DNA of 64,000 bases from Prunus persica (lineage: Eukaryota; Streptophyta; Magnoliopsida; Rosales; Rosaceae): NCBI RefSeq assembly GCF_000346465.2, contig NC_034012.1:22169169-22233168 (forward strand). The letters are read 5' to 3'. Both the position numbers and the translations under genes were made by a program. The first letter of the stretch is position 1, and the number at the start of each line of letters is the position of its first letter. The notes beneath the pieces are model-generated. The model had not been told where the DNA came from. It saw only the letters and a program-made list of their open reading frames with translations, and made no database searches. Of this stretch, positions 47,280-59,744 are shown piece after piece.

Positions 47280-48834
47280 TAAAAAACGACTTCTGTTCAA
47301 ATAAAACACGACGTTATTGTGAACCAGTTATTCAGCATATTTACCGACGTCTTAAAACAACGTAACAATGAAGAACCACGACGCTATTGTGAAGCAATTA
47401 TTCAGGATATCACGTCGGGGAAGGATTAAGAACCGCCATGTAATTCAAAATAACACGACTCCAATCCCATAATACCGACGTCTAAAAAACGAGATATATA
47501 ATCTGAACGTTAAAAAATACGACGTCATCATACATTTTCCACGTCGCAAGTTCTTTTATAAACGAAGAGGAACAAAATGAATTCCGACGGTAATTCATTA
47601 TAACCGCCGTCTAATATCAATTAAACGACGTTATTTGTAATACGGCTCTCATCATAATCAACGCCGTCTATATGTTCTGTAATACGGCTCTCATTTATTT
47701 GGAACCGACGTTGTTTAGAAGTTCAACGTCGTCTATATTAATAAGTGCGTCGTGAGTAATGAATACATATAAATACAACGTCGACTGTATAAATGCCATC
47801 GACGTTGTTTCGCATTTCAACGTCAACTATATAAATACATACGTCGTAAATAATGACACTGACAACTATTTCCACGTCATCTTTTTTAGAAAAATCGAAG
47901 TGGAAAATTTATTTCACGACGGTTGTTTGTAAATAAGAAACGTAGTATATTTCAATAACGTCGTCTTCTCATGTATTTAAAGACGTCATATTTTTTCTTG
48001 TCGTGAAAATTATATTTAACGGCGTAGTGTTTTAGTTGTCGTCGTTGTATGTCTATCTTGTGGCCTTGTTCTTTTAATATGTGTCATATTTTTCCTTTTT
48101 AACGACGGTGATTTGTTTGAGTTGGTCGTCTATTCTCATCCTCGACTATTTTTTAGAACTTTAGCAGACTAAACACGTCTGTTTTTATTTGTTTTCGACG
48201 TTGTTTTATTTAACAACATCTAATATTTATCGTCGTTGTTTGTTTCTGAAAATAGGACGTATAAATTTTGTAATACGACTCTCATATATTTGTAACCGAC
48301 GTTGTTTCGTTGTTCAACGTCTACTCTATAAATACATACGTCGTAAATAATGACACTGACAACTATTTCCACGTCATCTTTTATAGAAAAATCGAAGTGG
48401 AAAATTTATTTTACGACGGCTGTTTTTATATAGGCGACGTAGTAGGTATCAATAACGTCATCTTCTAATGTATTTAAAGACGTCATATTTTTTATTGTCG
48501 TGAAAATGATATTTAACGGCGTCTTATTTTAATTTTCGTCGTTGTATGTCTATCTTGCGGCCTTGTTCTGTTAATATGTGTCATATTTTTCCTTTTTAAC
48601 GACGGTTTTTTTAGAGAGTTGGTCGTCTATTCTCATCCTCGACTGCTTTTTTAGATCTTTTTGCAGTACAAAGACGTCGTTTTGTATTTGTTGATGACGT
48701 TGTATATTTTAACAACGACGGTGATTTAGCGTCGTGGTTTATGAGGGAAAAGATGACGGTGGATTCCACGACCATTGAAAAACCGAATACATGACGGTGA
48801 TTTACCGTCGTCTTTTTGCTTTTTTGTAGTAGTG
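47280..48834. repeat. 3' subterminal ACGACGG/CCGTCGT array of element B
   Basis: This is the inverted counterpart of 5102-6640 in A, with the same two long internal units (about 47830-48180 and 48330-48640). Confidence 0.85.
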
Positions 48835-48837
48835 TTA

Positions 48838-49094
48838 GTTTTTATTTTTCCTACAGCAAATTAAGAAGAAGGCCAGGAGATTTCTTCTATAAAGCTTCAG
48901 AGAGCAAGAGTTTAAGTTGTGTGAATGTGGGGAAGAACAAACCAGTAGAGAGATTGAAGTCAAAAATTGTGTTTCTTTTCTTGTTTGGAGAGATGGAAAG
49001 AAAGAGAATTGTATGTTGGATTTGAAATTCAAATTTTGAAAAATTTGATCAAAACAAGACTTTTGCGTTTTATTTTGGAATTTTTTATATATAT
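48838..49094 (+). other. Continuation of host/captured sequence right of element B
   Basis: TTTTTCCTACAG followed by CAAATTAAGAAGAAGGCC looks like an intron acceptor and exon start, continuing the leader block interrupted at 37534. The downstream frame is short and unrecognised (48816-49025 region). Confidence 0.3.
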
Positions 49095-49353
49095 TAAATG
49101 AAAATATTAGGGGTGGATGCGTTAGCCTGCATTGCAAGGCTTTTAATGGAGTTTGCCAACGTGGCAACCAAATTATAGGGGTGGATCTTTTCAACTTTTA
49201 CGCCCCTAATAGTAATAGAGGCGCTACTTATTGGGGCGTATATTCTTTCCGCCCCTCCTTTTTCATTAGGGGCGTTTTCTCACGATATGTGCCTCTAAAA
49301 GTGCTTAATAGGGGCGAATATTAATGCCAGTAATACTTCAAATTTTGGTAGTG
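49095..49353. repeat. Right terminal region of element D with GGGGCG motifs
   Basis: Six or more AGGGGCG/CGCCCCT words end in ATTTTGGTAGTG (CACTACCAAAAT reverse complement). Flank AAA follows. It is the only visible terminus of D. Confidence 0.6.
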
Positions 49354-49532
49354 AAATATTTCAGGATAATACTTAGCTCCAAGTAATGGAGGAGTTAAAA
49401 GTGCTCTAAGAAAGATAATGGAGGAGGGAAGGGAAAAAGTGCCCCACCTTTTTTAAAAAAAAGAAGAAAGAAATCATCTTTCCCTTTTTCTTTTCCCTTT
49501 TTCCAAATGTCCCTTCCAAAACTCCTTTGTCA

Positions 49533-49544
49533 GCTACTTTACAG

Positions 49545-49575
<31 letters not shown>

Positions 49576-49583
49576 AAAGTAGC
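49533..49583. repeat. Hairpin with (TA)n loop
   Basis: GCTACTTTACA and TGTAAAGTAGC flank an alternating TA run, an 11-bp stem that may extend through the TA run itself. Confidence 0.85.
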
Positions 49584-49892
49584 CTTTTGTATAACTGACC
49601 CTAATGACAAATCGAAGCGTTTTGGGACGCGAAGCGAATCCAAGAGAGTACAATAGAAGAGAAACAACTTTCTTGTTTCCCTGCGAGTTGCATGCGTACA
49701 TCCCAAGAAAACATAATTGCTTTTTGGGAAGTTGTGACGACTTTGTTAGAGAAAATTATTTGTGAAGCACTCATGTCAGAAAAGGAACTCATGATTAGGG
49801 TTTTGCTGATCATAATTGTCTTTAAAAGAAAATGAACGCAGAATAAAATCATAACCATGCAGAAAAGAGAAGAAAAATAAATCATAAATATA

Positions 49893-50411
49893 ATGTCGTC
49901 TTTCGTCCCATTTTCTCTAGATCTCAACCTAGCTCTGCCAACACAAACATGGGGGCAAGAAGCTGCACCTGTCTGGATGCATTACTTTGCTTCCTCACGA
50001 GGTCCAGTGAGAGTTAACGACTCGTTACTCCTTGACAACGAAGTTGCCATTGGAGTTGCAATGGGTTTGGCGACTCCCAAGGATGTGTGCGTGCTGGGAA
50101 CGAGGGATGACAACCGGTTAGTGAGTGATTCCATGGCACTAAGCGTGGAAAGTGCGGCATCTGTCGCAAGTGTGGGGCATCGCCTCACTGCGAAATATCA
50201 TGAGGTGCAAGTATTGAGAGCTCAGTTGGCGGCACAGCTGAATTTGGTTGATGAGTGTCAGTGTGAGATCAAAAAATTGAAAAATGATAGGGCAAAGACG
50301 GCAGAGGAGAACCGACGTCAACTTCGAATATTGCAGGAAGAGAATGAAGAGCTATCAAAGATGGTAAATGTTTATTCTAATAACATGCAAAAGCAGCTGG
50401 AGGCCTTGTAG
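49893..50411 (+). CDS. Hypothetical coiled-coil protein, 172 aa, possibly transposon-derived
   Basis: The ATG at 49893 opens a single-exon frame. Residues ~1-60 are a mixed region (SLDLNLALPTQTWGQEA), ~60-100 are Ser/Ala-rich, and ~105-172 form a likely coiled coil (LRILQEENEELSKMVN). The stop is TAG at 50409. The codon pattern is clean, but no domain was recognised. A frame continues beyond the stop with basic residues (SPRKRCVKTQK), so the stop may be a later mutation in a longer coiled-coil protein. Transposon fragments on both sides favour a mobile-element or gene-fragment origin. Function unknown. Confidence 0.5.
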   Translation: MSSFVPFSLDLNLALPTQTWGQEAAPVWMHYFASSRGPVRVNDSLLLDNEVAIGVAMGLATPKDVCVLGTRDDNRLVSDSMALSVESAASVASVGHRLTAKYHEVQVLRAQLAAQLNLVDECQCEIKKLKNDRAKTAEENRRQLRILQEENEELSKMVNVYSNNMQKQLEAL

Positions 50412-51146
50412 AGTAGCAAGCATGGCTTAGGCGGAAGCGTGATCACGATAGGAGTTCAAAAGAGAAGGGTGTGGTCTTTGGAGGCTCAAGTGATGAGCCC
50501 CAGGAAGCGATGCGTGAAAACCCAAAAGAGGATATCAAGAGGGCCAAACTAAAGTCTCCTGTTGTGGAAAAATGAAGTTTTGATTTCTTTGATTTAGAAG
50601 TGAATGGCGTGGTTGATTGTTGTTGTAATTTTTTTTTTTTTATAAAAATTTTAATACTGTGGCCTTATTTCCTGTTTTGAATATTTTATTTCCATGGGCA
50701 CCACTTAGCTTTAATTATTATTACTATTTTTTTTATATATAATTCTTTCGACCCCACCAAATGTTTTTCTAAAAAATATATTGAAAAATATATATAAAAT
50801 AATACTATTTTTTAACATTTACGGTGAAGTATAACCAATCGGTTATCAAATTCAAGTTAAGTGTTTTAAAGACAAAACAATGACATTGTCTCATCTTTTA
50901 TCCCATCAAACTAGGTCTGTGCATCATTTATCCTTTACCCTACCTAGGTCTATGCATCATCATTTCATCAAATTAATTTAATTAAAATTAAATAGGTCAC
51001 ATCAATGCTAACATGCATGCAACAAACAATCAAACAAATATTGTAGCAATGTGGGTCTTTTCTTTGAATAAGTCATTGCACCACTCCAGTGATGATCATA
51101 TTGTTCATGTGAAGCCTGATCAAGATCAATTCAAGAGTGAAGAGCA
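50412..51146. other. Gene-free interval
   Basis: AT-rich sequence without coding signal, terminal repeats or RNA gene. Confidence 0.5.
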
Positions 51147-52177
51147 ATTCACCTCACACTGATATCCAATTTTTCTTGAGAGTTATTGCATAGGTGACGT
51201 AGTTGGACTTAATCCACCGAAAACCTTCTCCCTAGCTAATAAGGGACCCTCGTAGGCCAGCAATGACTTAATTACTTAACAAGATGGGATGAGATGTTCA
51301 AAGAAACAAAAGAAAAGCAAGATGAGATGTGGTCAAGATTTTTTAGTGCGATTATTGAAGTCAAGATATATATAAAAAAAATCATGGTTAATGTGAATGA
51401 TTAAGGAGGAAACCCTGCCTTAGGTACCACAAGTGCTGCTATGATTTAAATAATATTTCATTAATAATTTCTTGCGGACCATTATAACATTAATAAATTC
51501 ATAGACGTTGGTTAGCCTTAATTTGCCTTTGATTTAGTTATGATTAATAATTGAGGGAAAAAAAATTTTTTTATTAAACAAAGTTATGCAATTTATAATG
51601 ATGATCATGTCAGCTATAATGATATATTATGATTTGATTTGTTTAAATATACTAGTTACATATTGGATTCACGTGGTAGACTAGTCTTATTTTTATAAAG
51701 GATATGATTAGTAAATTTAGTATGGGCAGTTTGGCATTGCTGTGCTATGAAAATAATCACTTTCAAATTTGCTGTAATAGAAATCAGCTGTGAATGAAAG
51801 CAGTTGAGCGTTTGGTAAACTATATGCTAAAAGTGATGTGGGTACAAAAATCAGTTTTCTGAGAGTTCGGTAAACTATGATGTAAAAGCGTTATAGTTAT
51901 TCACCTCATACTGATATCCAATTTTTCTTAAGAGTTATTGCATAGGTGATGTAGTCGGACTTAATCCACCGAAAACCTTCTCCCTAGCTAATAAGGGACC
52001 CTCCTAGGCCAACAATGACTTAATTAACAAGATTGGATGAGATGTTCAAAGAAACAAAAGAAAAGCAAGATGAGACGTGGTCCAGATTTTTTTAGTGCGA
52101 TTATTGAAGTCAAGATATATATAAAAAAATCACGGCTAATGTGAATGATTAAGGAGGAAACCCTGCCTTAGGTACCA
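51147..52177 (+). repeat. Pair of ~280-bp direct repeats, 752 bp apart
   Basis: 51147-51429 and 51899-52177 are about 95% alike, both running from ATTCACCTCA to TAGGTACCA. They lack TG...CA ends and a primer site, so they do not look like LTRs. The 469-bp spacer is non-coding and contains a GGCAGTTTGGCATTGC-type MITE-like word at about 51725. The second copy abuts the truncated end of element E. Confidence 0.85.
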
Positions 52178-52180
52178 AAT

Positions 52181-52640
52181 ATTTTAGTCACTTACTTGAT
52201 GTGCTTAATAGATCTCGTGGCAGTGAAGAATCATGTTGTGGTGGTTGTGACTGATGTGGTGCACGAGATGGTGGTTGTGCTAATGGAGATGGTGGAAGTG
52301 GTGGTTGAGCTAATATTTGCTTCTCACCTATAGTTCGACCGCGAGTTTTCTTCTTCTGCAAAGAAGGTACTGCACAATTTCCATGCCCTATAAACAAAAG
52401 AAACCGGCAAGAAATTTTAGTAATTTAATTATAAAAAAATATACACAAATATTTCAGTCACTTACTTGATGTGCTTAATAGATCTCGTGGCAGTGAAGAA
52501 TCATGCTATGGTGGTTGTGGTGGTTGTGATTGATGTTGTGCACCAGATGGTGGTTGTGCTAATGGATGTGGCGTAAGTGGTTGTTTAGCAAATTTTTGCT
52601 TCTTATGTTTACTTACCACCTTCTTGATCCTGCACATAAA
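52181..52640 (-). pseudogene. Duplicated exon fragment downstream of TNP2 in element E
   Basis: A ~270-bp unit (52181, 52451) is repeated in tandem. Each gives a minus-strand Pro/Gln/Ser-rich peptide (QPPSRAPHQSQPPQHDSSLP) ending LPRDLLSTSSK, with a basic start (KKKTRGRTIGEK or KVVSKHKKQKFAK). By position it is probably the start of the TNPA-like gene of this element. A stop interrupts the second unit. Confidence 0.55.
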
Positions 52641-52929
52641 ATTAATAAAAACCAATCTCTCATTTAAAAATCGTAGTACGCCAAATCAGGGGACATGAAA
52701 AACCTTACCGCTAAAAGCAAAAAGATAAGTTCTTTAGAGTAAGAAAATAAATTCCTTTCAAAAACCATGAAACAATACAAAGTGAGGAACTACAAGTTAA
52801 CGGTGACCTCATTATAACCTCCCGAAGAAAACCACGTGGGACAAAACTCCGTGGTAGGAAAGAATGCCACTCATACTTTCAACTACCAAAAGAATCAAAC
52901 TCATACATACAAACAAATCAAACACACCG

Positions 52930-55900
52930 TCAACATTAATTTTAAACTAAACATCATGTAGAGGATGCCAATGTTGTTCACAATCTGACAAAGAAGGCCT
53001 CCTATGATGAAGCATATGGGTATGTTGAAATTCAACATCATAGTTCTTTGCACATATAAGAAAAAGATAAGTTGAACATGTATAAAATAAAAATAAAAAT
53101 ATGTCAATCCAAATCACTATAATCATCACTGTGAACGCTATTTGACTCATTCCTTGACAATTGTTCTTCAATTGAGTCATCATCGGTAAAATCTTCCTCA
53201 TAATCATCAACTTCTATTGGTTCTAAACTAATGTCCTCCTCAACTATTTCAGGTTCTGCATCATCTCTACGAAGTGAAGTGCTTGGTAAGTCATTCTCAT
53301 CTCAACTTGTTATCACAATATCCTCACCATCTTGGTCTACTCCTTCATCATAGATTGTTTCAACTTCATGAGCGGCTTCATTTTTAGGAACATCCCACAT
53401 ATGTCTATGTCGAATCTTCTGAATGACTTTCCAACCAGAACCCAATTTAGGGTCGTCGAGATAAAATATTTGTTGGGCTTGTTTAGCAAGCACATACAGA
53501 TCATCTTTATACCATACATTGGTTGTATTCAAGGAAGTGAGATGATAATCACGAAGAATACAGTGAATCTTTTTCTTTCTAAAAAATCTTGGTTGAGTAT
53601 TAAACCACTCACAATTGAAAAGTATAACATGATACCCATCTTGAAAACCTATCTTCACAACATTCACCAATCGACCATAAAAGTTAGATTGTTGATCACC
53701 ATGTGTCCCCGGTACCATAACTCCACTGTTCTGAGTTGTGCGTGTTTCTTCTATATGCTTTACATGCCACCGAACTCCATTTACAACACACCCTGTATAC
53801 AGACCAACTCTTTTATCTGGACCATATGCTAACGCAGATAATTCATTAGTTGCAACCCCCAATCCTTGTTTGCTCAATGTTTTAACACGAGTCTTTAACT
53901 ATTGCGGAAACAATTTCCTTTGTCTTTGTTCCAAGTTATCTGGGCTTTCTATTTCTAATAGTTGGAAAAACTCACTGTAAAATTACATTCAATTTAAAAT
54001 TCTTAGTTAATAAATTGAAACCAAATATTAAAACAAGCACATTAAACATGGATCGACTTACACACTTTTTGAAAGGTTCAACTTCATCACAATTGTCGAG
54101 AATTTACCAATAAGCTGATTTCATTTCCAACTCTGACCATTGAACCATTTTGTAGCCACCACACGAGCGTGCATTATGCACGAAAACTGATAGCTTCACA
54201 TTGATTTCACCACCATCATTGTTTCGTTCATGATGAAAGGAAATAATTTCACCATTACGGAGATACATTGAACAGAAAGTTAATGATTTGTTTGAAATGT
54301 ACCCCTCAACAATGGACCCTTCAGGCCGAGCTCTATTACGTACATAACCTTTTAGCTTCCCTAGCATTCTATACTACACATAATAATATATTATGTGGAC
54401 AATATAAAAGAATTCAAGATAAAGTTAATAAAATAGCACAAAAAATAAGCAATACCTCTCTATCAAGTACATCCATCGATATCCTATTGGGCCTGCAAGT
54501 TTTGCCTCATGTGGTAAATGGACAGCTAAATGAACCATAACATCGAAGAAAGCAGGTGGAAATATTTTCTCAAGTTTGCATAGTATGAACACAATATCAA
54601 CCTCCAACCTATCCAAATCTTCAAATTTTAACGCCTTTGCACAAATCTCTTGGAAGAAGTTTGACAATTCCATAAGCGGTGCACACACCTCTTTGGCAAG
54701 TACGGCCCAATCCCAATAGGTAGAAGTCGATGAAGCAAAACATGACAATCATGACTTTTCAAACCCGATAATTTCCCACCTTCTTTAACATTCTTTGATA
54801 TGTTGGCTACATACTCATCTGGAAATTTTACGGATTTCAAAAATTTACAAAATGATTGACGTTGATGTGGTGACAACGTGTAGATTGCTGGGTACTTCTT
54901 AACTAAGTTAATTTCATCTCTACGTAAGTGCAAAGCCCTTTGTATATTCATGTCTATCATATCCAAACGTGCATTGATCGTGTCTTTTGTCTTTCCTTCT
55001 ATGTTCAATAGTGTCCCAACAATGTTATCGCATATATTCTTCTCAATGTGCATTACATCCAAATTATGTCTTATTTTCAATTTAAACCAATACTCCAATT
55101 CAAAGAAAATACTCTTTTTTGTCCAATTTATTCCATGTGTATTCGTTTCCTCTTTTTATCATAATTATCAGGGTGCTTACCAGGCTTCCAAGGTCTGAAA
55201 TGATTGAATTGAAGTAATATCTCATCACCAGAGAATACCCTCGGTTGATCACGCATCTCATATTTTCCATCAAAGTCACAACTTTTACGCCATGTATGAT
55301 TCTTTCTCAAATAACGACGATGCCCCATGTAACAAATTTTATTGCTCAACTTGGTATGTGATGTGTCCTTAAAACACACGGGACATGCCAAGTAACCTTT
55401 AGTGCTCCATCCAAACAAATTGCCATAAGCAGGAAAATCGTTAATTGTCCATATCACAGTTGCTCGCATCTTAAATCCAGAATCAGTAAACTTATCATAA
55501 GTTGGAACGCCCTGCCACAACTCCTTAAGCTCATCAATTAATGGGCTCAAATACACATCAATATCCTTTCCTGGTGCTTTTGGGCCTGGAATAAGTAAGG
55601 TCATGATTGAGTATTGTTGTTTCATACACATCTAAGGTGGAAGATTATATGGAACAACCACCATCGGCCACATGCTATAACTTGTGCTCATACTTCCAAA
55701 TGGGTTGAACCCGTCTGTTGCAAAGCTTAACCTTATATTTCTAGGCTCCTGAGCAAACTCAAGGTACATACTGTCGAACTCCTTCCACGCAATACTATCA
55801 GCTGGATGCCTCATAAGACCATACTCATCAACTTGTTTATCAAAGTGCCACCTCATTTGACTAACTGTATGTTTTGACATGAACATTCTTTGTAATCTTG

Positions 55901-56729
55901 GCTTTAGAGGAAAATAACGCAATACTTTTTGTGGAACTTTTTTTTTTTTTCATTAATACTTGATTTATATCTTGGCTCATCACACTCAGGACATTTATCA
56001 TTCCCAACAGGCTCTTTATAAAACAAAGCACAATCGTTCACACAAGCATCAATATTTTCATACCCTAGACCCATATTTTTCAACATCTTATTCGTACCAT
56101 AATAAGTGGTTGAAAAATTATGTGGCTTAGGACAAGCCCAATTTAGTATCTCTAACAATATATCAAATGATTTGTTAGTCCAATGATTTTCAACTTTGGC
56201 CTGCATTAACCTTACCATGACGGTCAAAACTGAAAGCCCATTAGTACCGGGAAAAAGTTCTCCTTCGGCCTCGACCATTAACTTCTCATACTTATTAGCC
56301 GCAACTCTATGCACATTAGTTCCATCATCTTCCCTCTCACCTACACCTTCATTACCTCCAAAAGTATCACATTCTCCATGCAAATCTTGATTCATGTCTC
56401 TAGGAAATGCATCATTTAAGATATCATAAGAAACATCATTGGGTCCCAGTGCCTCTACACCATTTGGAAGAGTTGCATCTTGTCTGAGGAACCCAAAATT
56501 TTCTCCGTGATATATCCATGTGTGATAAACAGCAGACATTCCATACTCCCCACAAATGTGCATGGACAGTTTGAAGAGTATGCCATCTCGTATTCAGACA
56601 TTTCTTGCAAGGACACCTGGTCTCATTCTTTTCATTCACATGCTGAATTGTTACTCTCATAAATGATGCAATACTATCCATATATTCCTTACTCAACCTA
56701 TTTTTCACCTTAATCCATAGTTTATCCAT
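52930..56729 (-). pseudogene. TNP2 transposase of CACTA element E, decayed
   Basis: The start is MDKLWIKVKNRLSKEYMDSI from 56729, behind an ACAG acceptor. Then come the transpos_assoc region (CPCKKCLNTRWHTLQ), Transposase_21 (PLKPRLQRMFMSKHTVSQMR, FATDGFNPFGSMSTSYSMWP, FPAYGNLFGWSTKGYLACPV), DUF4218 (SHDCHVLLHRLLPIGIGPYL, VMVHLAVHLPHEAKLAGPIG) and DUF4216 (TTQNSGVMVPGTHGDQ, QIFYLDDPKLGSGWKV). The acidic tail ends near 52960. Frame breaks lie near 56555, 55940 (in an A-run), 55630 (a TAG), 55120, 54680 and 54105. No element ends were found. Confidence 0.88.
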
Positions 56730-56747
56730 GTGAACGTCCTGTAACAT

Positions 56748-58430
56748 AATTTAGGTGACGTCACATTCTTTCCGAACATGAAGTGTCTCCTTATGATATA
56801 TAAAGTTTTGTATATCTATGCTATTTTAAATATTATGCATAGTTAGTTAATTATCGTATTATTCATGTATTACTTCTGTTTTCCGTACACTTATAAAAAA
56901 TATGGAAAAATTTGTGTTTGACATATGTTATCAAAGATATGCAAACATATCATTCACGTATTATAGACGTATTTTCCAAACAGGGCCCAAGGTATTGTAT
57001 GTGCATAAGTTCCAAGTTGGAACAACTAACAAAGCCTACAAATTTTAGGGCCAAGTAAATCTAGAAAGTTCCTAGATACGTACCTCAGTGATTGTTGAAC
57101 CCTTGTCCACATAGGTAGGGTTCGCGGGCCAACCCAAAAGTTTTGGGTTGGGGCCAGGTCTCACAAGCTTTTTTTGAATTTTAGAGATGAGCCTGCCCGA
57201 GGTTTCAACTGTAAAGAGTGAGAGATTTTACATCTTTATTTTATTATATGTGAAATGGAGATAATTTTTGTGTGGTACTGGACAGGTTTGTGTGTTATGA
57301 GTGGTCTTTTGGGTGAGGCAACTGAATTTTTTGTATATTATTGTAATTTTGGACATCCTTAATGAGTGGTTTCAAAAAACTGCTAATGGGTGGGAGAAGG
57401 GTGACTTAAAATGAAATATTTAGACTATGAAATCTAGATACAGTGGCAATGCTTGTAATTTATGATATTTGTTACTGCAGTTTAGGAATTTTTGATTCAT
57501 GAATTGATTATTGACATTTTATTGAATATGTAAATTTTGGTTTTATGTTCCGTATTATTAAACTATATAATGATCTTAAAACAAAACTTTGTTATTTTAA
57601 TAGTTATTTTTTTCTTCCTTAAAACCTTTGAAATTACCTCAAGTTGTTTTAGATGTATAATCTCAAAGTGTCTTTCTTGCATTTGGTTTTTATTTTGGGT
57701 AAATAATCATAGCCCTTGGAAAAATGTGGCTTCCAATGAAATACCAACATCTAAATCCTATTTTTGAAGTAGTGAATTTCTTCAATTACCGAATATACAT
57801 TCACAACATATATCGATCATTATGGCCAAAACCAATAATCTAAGCAAAGCTATTTGACATTATTATTATAATTTTACAGCTAAGTATTGCATGCAACAAA
57901 TGAAACATGTGGTTCCCCACATTCCTACTTTCATTTTGGTGCAAAATATGACATATCAACTCGAAGAATCCACTTAACTAGGTACTAGAAGGATTATTCT
58001 TTTTTTTTTTTCTTTTTTTTTAAATTTATTATTTTTTCTTCTTCTTTCATGCCATCCACGATGATTGTTGTGATGTTTGCTTGTTCATGTTCAAAGAACA
58101 ATTCTGACTTTACTGTCTTCTAAAAAGCTCTAATTGTTAAGAATCAAGTTTAAATGATCAAAGTCAAAGATTTGGTTTGACATGTAATTAAATTTAGGAT
58201 GCTATTTTAGAGTCAACATTATTCAGATATACAATCATACAAATCCAGCCAAAATTGCAAATTTCCATAACCCATAAAACCGTAACCATAAATAAACCAC
58301 AAAAAAATTGCATAAATTAAGAGAGCTTAACCAAGCAATTCAACTTCGAACCTATAGCAAAATTAAGACAGAGGAAAAAAAAAATTATATCAATGCTTAA
58401 TAATAAGAAGAAAAAGAACGAAAAATTATA
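56748..58430. other. Gene-free interval
   Basis: AT-rich sequence. A short MITE-like piece with GGGCCAACCCAAAAGTTTTG occurs near 57127-57150. No coding signal was found. Confidence 0.45.
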
Positions 58431-58434
58431 TGTA

Positions 58435-58560
58435 ATCTTGTTGTTATGAGGAAGTTCTATGTTTGTATCGGGGTTTGGCTTGTTACCGCCCTTGATGTTG
58501 TCTTCAATAAAATTCAGATTTGTTACAAAAAAAATAATAAATAAAAAATTTCTTTTATAT
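58435..58560 (+). mobile_element. LINE 3' tail fragment
   Basis: TTGTTACCGCCCTTGATGTT followed by TCTTCAATAAAATTCAG and an A-rich tail resembles the last codons and poly(A) of plant LINEs. No upstream ORF2 is attached. Confidence 0.4.
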
Positions 58561-58924
58561 AAACTCGATCTATATGCTTATTTTGTCACTTTAGAAGAAT
58601 TAGAAGAAATTACCTAATTATAATATCCTATGGAAATTCTGTAACTTTATATTTGTCTTTACTTTACCCCCACCACCCAAGACAAACATAGAAAAACAAA
58701 AACAAAACAATTGTTTCTCTGTGCCTCTGTAACTTTATATTTATGCTGTTGTCGTTGCATCGACTTCTTCTTCTGCTTTAATTTCACAACTTACACAGTA
58801 CACTAATTCCTTGAAGATAGAATATATTGGACGGTGATAACAAAAAAAAAAATTTAATATACTTGGCAGCACCTTTTTACATGCATATTAGTTACTGGTT
58901 CTTGAAAGAAAAATTAAAAAAAAT

Positions 58925-59008
58925 ATGTATAACATTGCCAGAAGAATATACTCCCTCCCTCAGTTTTGGAAACTCCACATCCCTCCTAAGATCAAGACAT
59001 TTCTCTAT
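58925..59008 (+). pseudogene. Possible LINE zf-RVT remnant
   Basis: The frame RRIYSLPQFWKLHIPPKIKT resembles the FWKLxxPPKIK motif just before the LINE zinc finger. It is only about 28 codons long and isolated. Confidence 0.35.
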
Positions 59009-59744
59009 TTCCCTATTGTTTGTTTTATCTCTTCTTCTTCGTCCTCTTTCTTTCCCTTTTCTATTCTCTTTGTTTTGGATATAGCGGCTAGAGATAGTTT
59101 CCTTTTCTTTTTTTTTTTCCGCTAAGCTAAAGAAAAAAAAAAGCAAAATACCTTGTGGAGCGATTGCAGAAGAGAATAATGTGTGGTTGGCGTCGCTGAA
59201 GGCAAAGGGTGGAGACAGACCTTTCTACTTACCAAGACTGCATGTACATTACAGTGTAATAAGTTCAAGGTAGACAAATTGAAAGAACAAAAAAAAAATC
59301 TTGGAACCATAAACAGTGGACTAAAACAGAGAAAATTGATAGGAAAATAAAAAAATTCTATTAAAAGAAAACACCTTCAAACTCTGTTTGTTTTTTTTTT
59401 TTGGGTTGTTCGCTGGGTTGTAGGAAAGAAATGGTGGATTGCAGTGGGTGGGTAAGAGAGGGGACCTTGAAAAGAGCTTTGAATTGCAACTTGCTGGGCA
59501 TCCGTTCCCTAAATTCACCATGTTCAACAAGTTTATTGAGAAACAGGGCAGAATAATCATGATTTTTGTTCTATTTTTTGCAAATCAAATGATTGAAATC
59601 TTTAAAGGGCTAGACAATGTGATTATAAAAAATAAAGCTTCTTTTGGTCCAAATAAAAAAGAAAACAATCATTTTAAGAAGGAAAAAAAACCACCAAAAA
59701 CACTTTAAAAAGCATTGTTTTGGTAGAGTCATTCCGTCTTTATA
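59009..59744. other. Gene-free interval
   Basis: Low-complexity A and T runs and short frames without domains (59439-59708, 59321-59560). I cannot assign a function. Confidence 0.4.

Larger units (their letters stand above)
37535..48834 (+). mobile_element. CACTA element B, 11300 bp
   Basis: CACTACTACAAAAA is present at both ends, with the same asymmetric extension as element A, and TTA flanks it (37532-37534, 48835-48837). On the + strand come a captured RPN6 fragment, a TNPA-type/Ulp1 gene of seven exons, and a TNP2 remnant restricted to its C-terminal exons. ACGACGG/CCGTCGT words occur throughout. It lacks the catalytic Transposase_21 region, so it is not autonomous as seen. Confidence 0.95.
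11240..49353. mobile_element. Element D: short CACTA-like element with GGGGCG motifs, heavily interrupted by insertions
   Basis: GGGGCGGA/CGCCCCTA words are found only in short pieces between other insertions: 11260-11312, 16211-16284, 16715-16782, 26290-26340 and 49095-49353. The right end, read inward, is CACTACCAAAATTTG at 49353, a CACTA-type terminus. Removing the hAT, MITE, LINE, C and B insertions, each with its own target duplication, leaves about 1.4 kb. The middle holds a second copy of the promoter/leader block at 4001-4620. The left terminus was not found, so the outer boundary and the unity of these pieces are inferred. Confidence 0.45.

Noticed and set aside
51147..52177. Short LTR retroelement (TRIM)
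   Set aside because: The direct repeats lack TG...CA ends, primer site, polypurine tract and target duplication.
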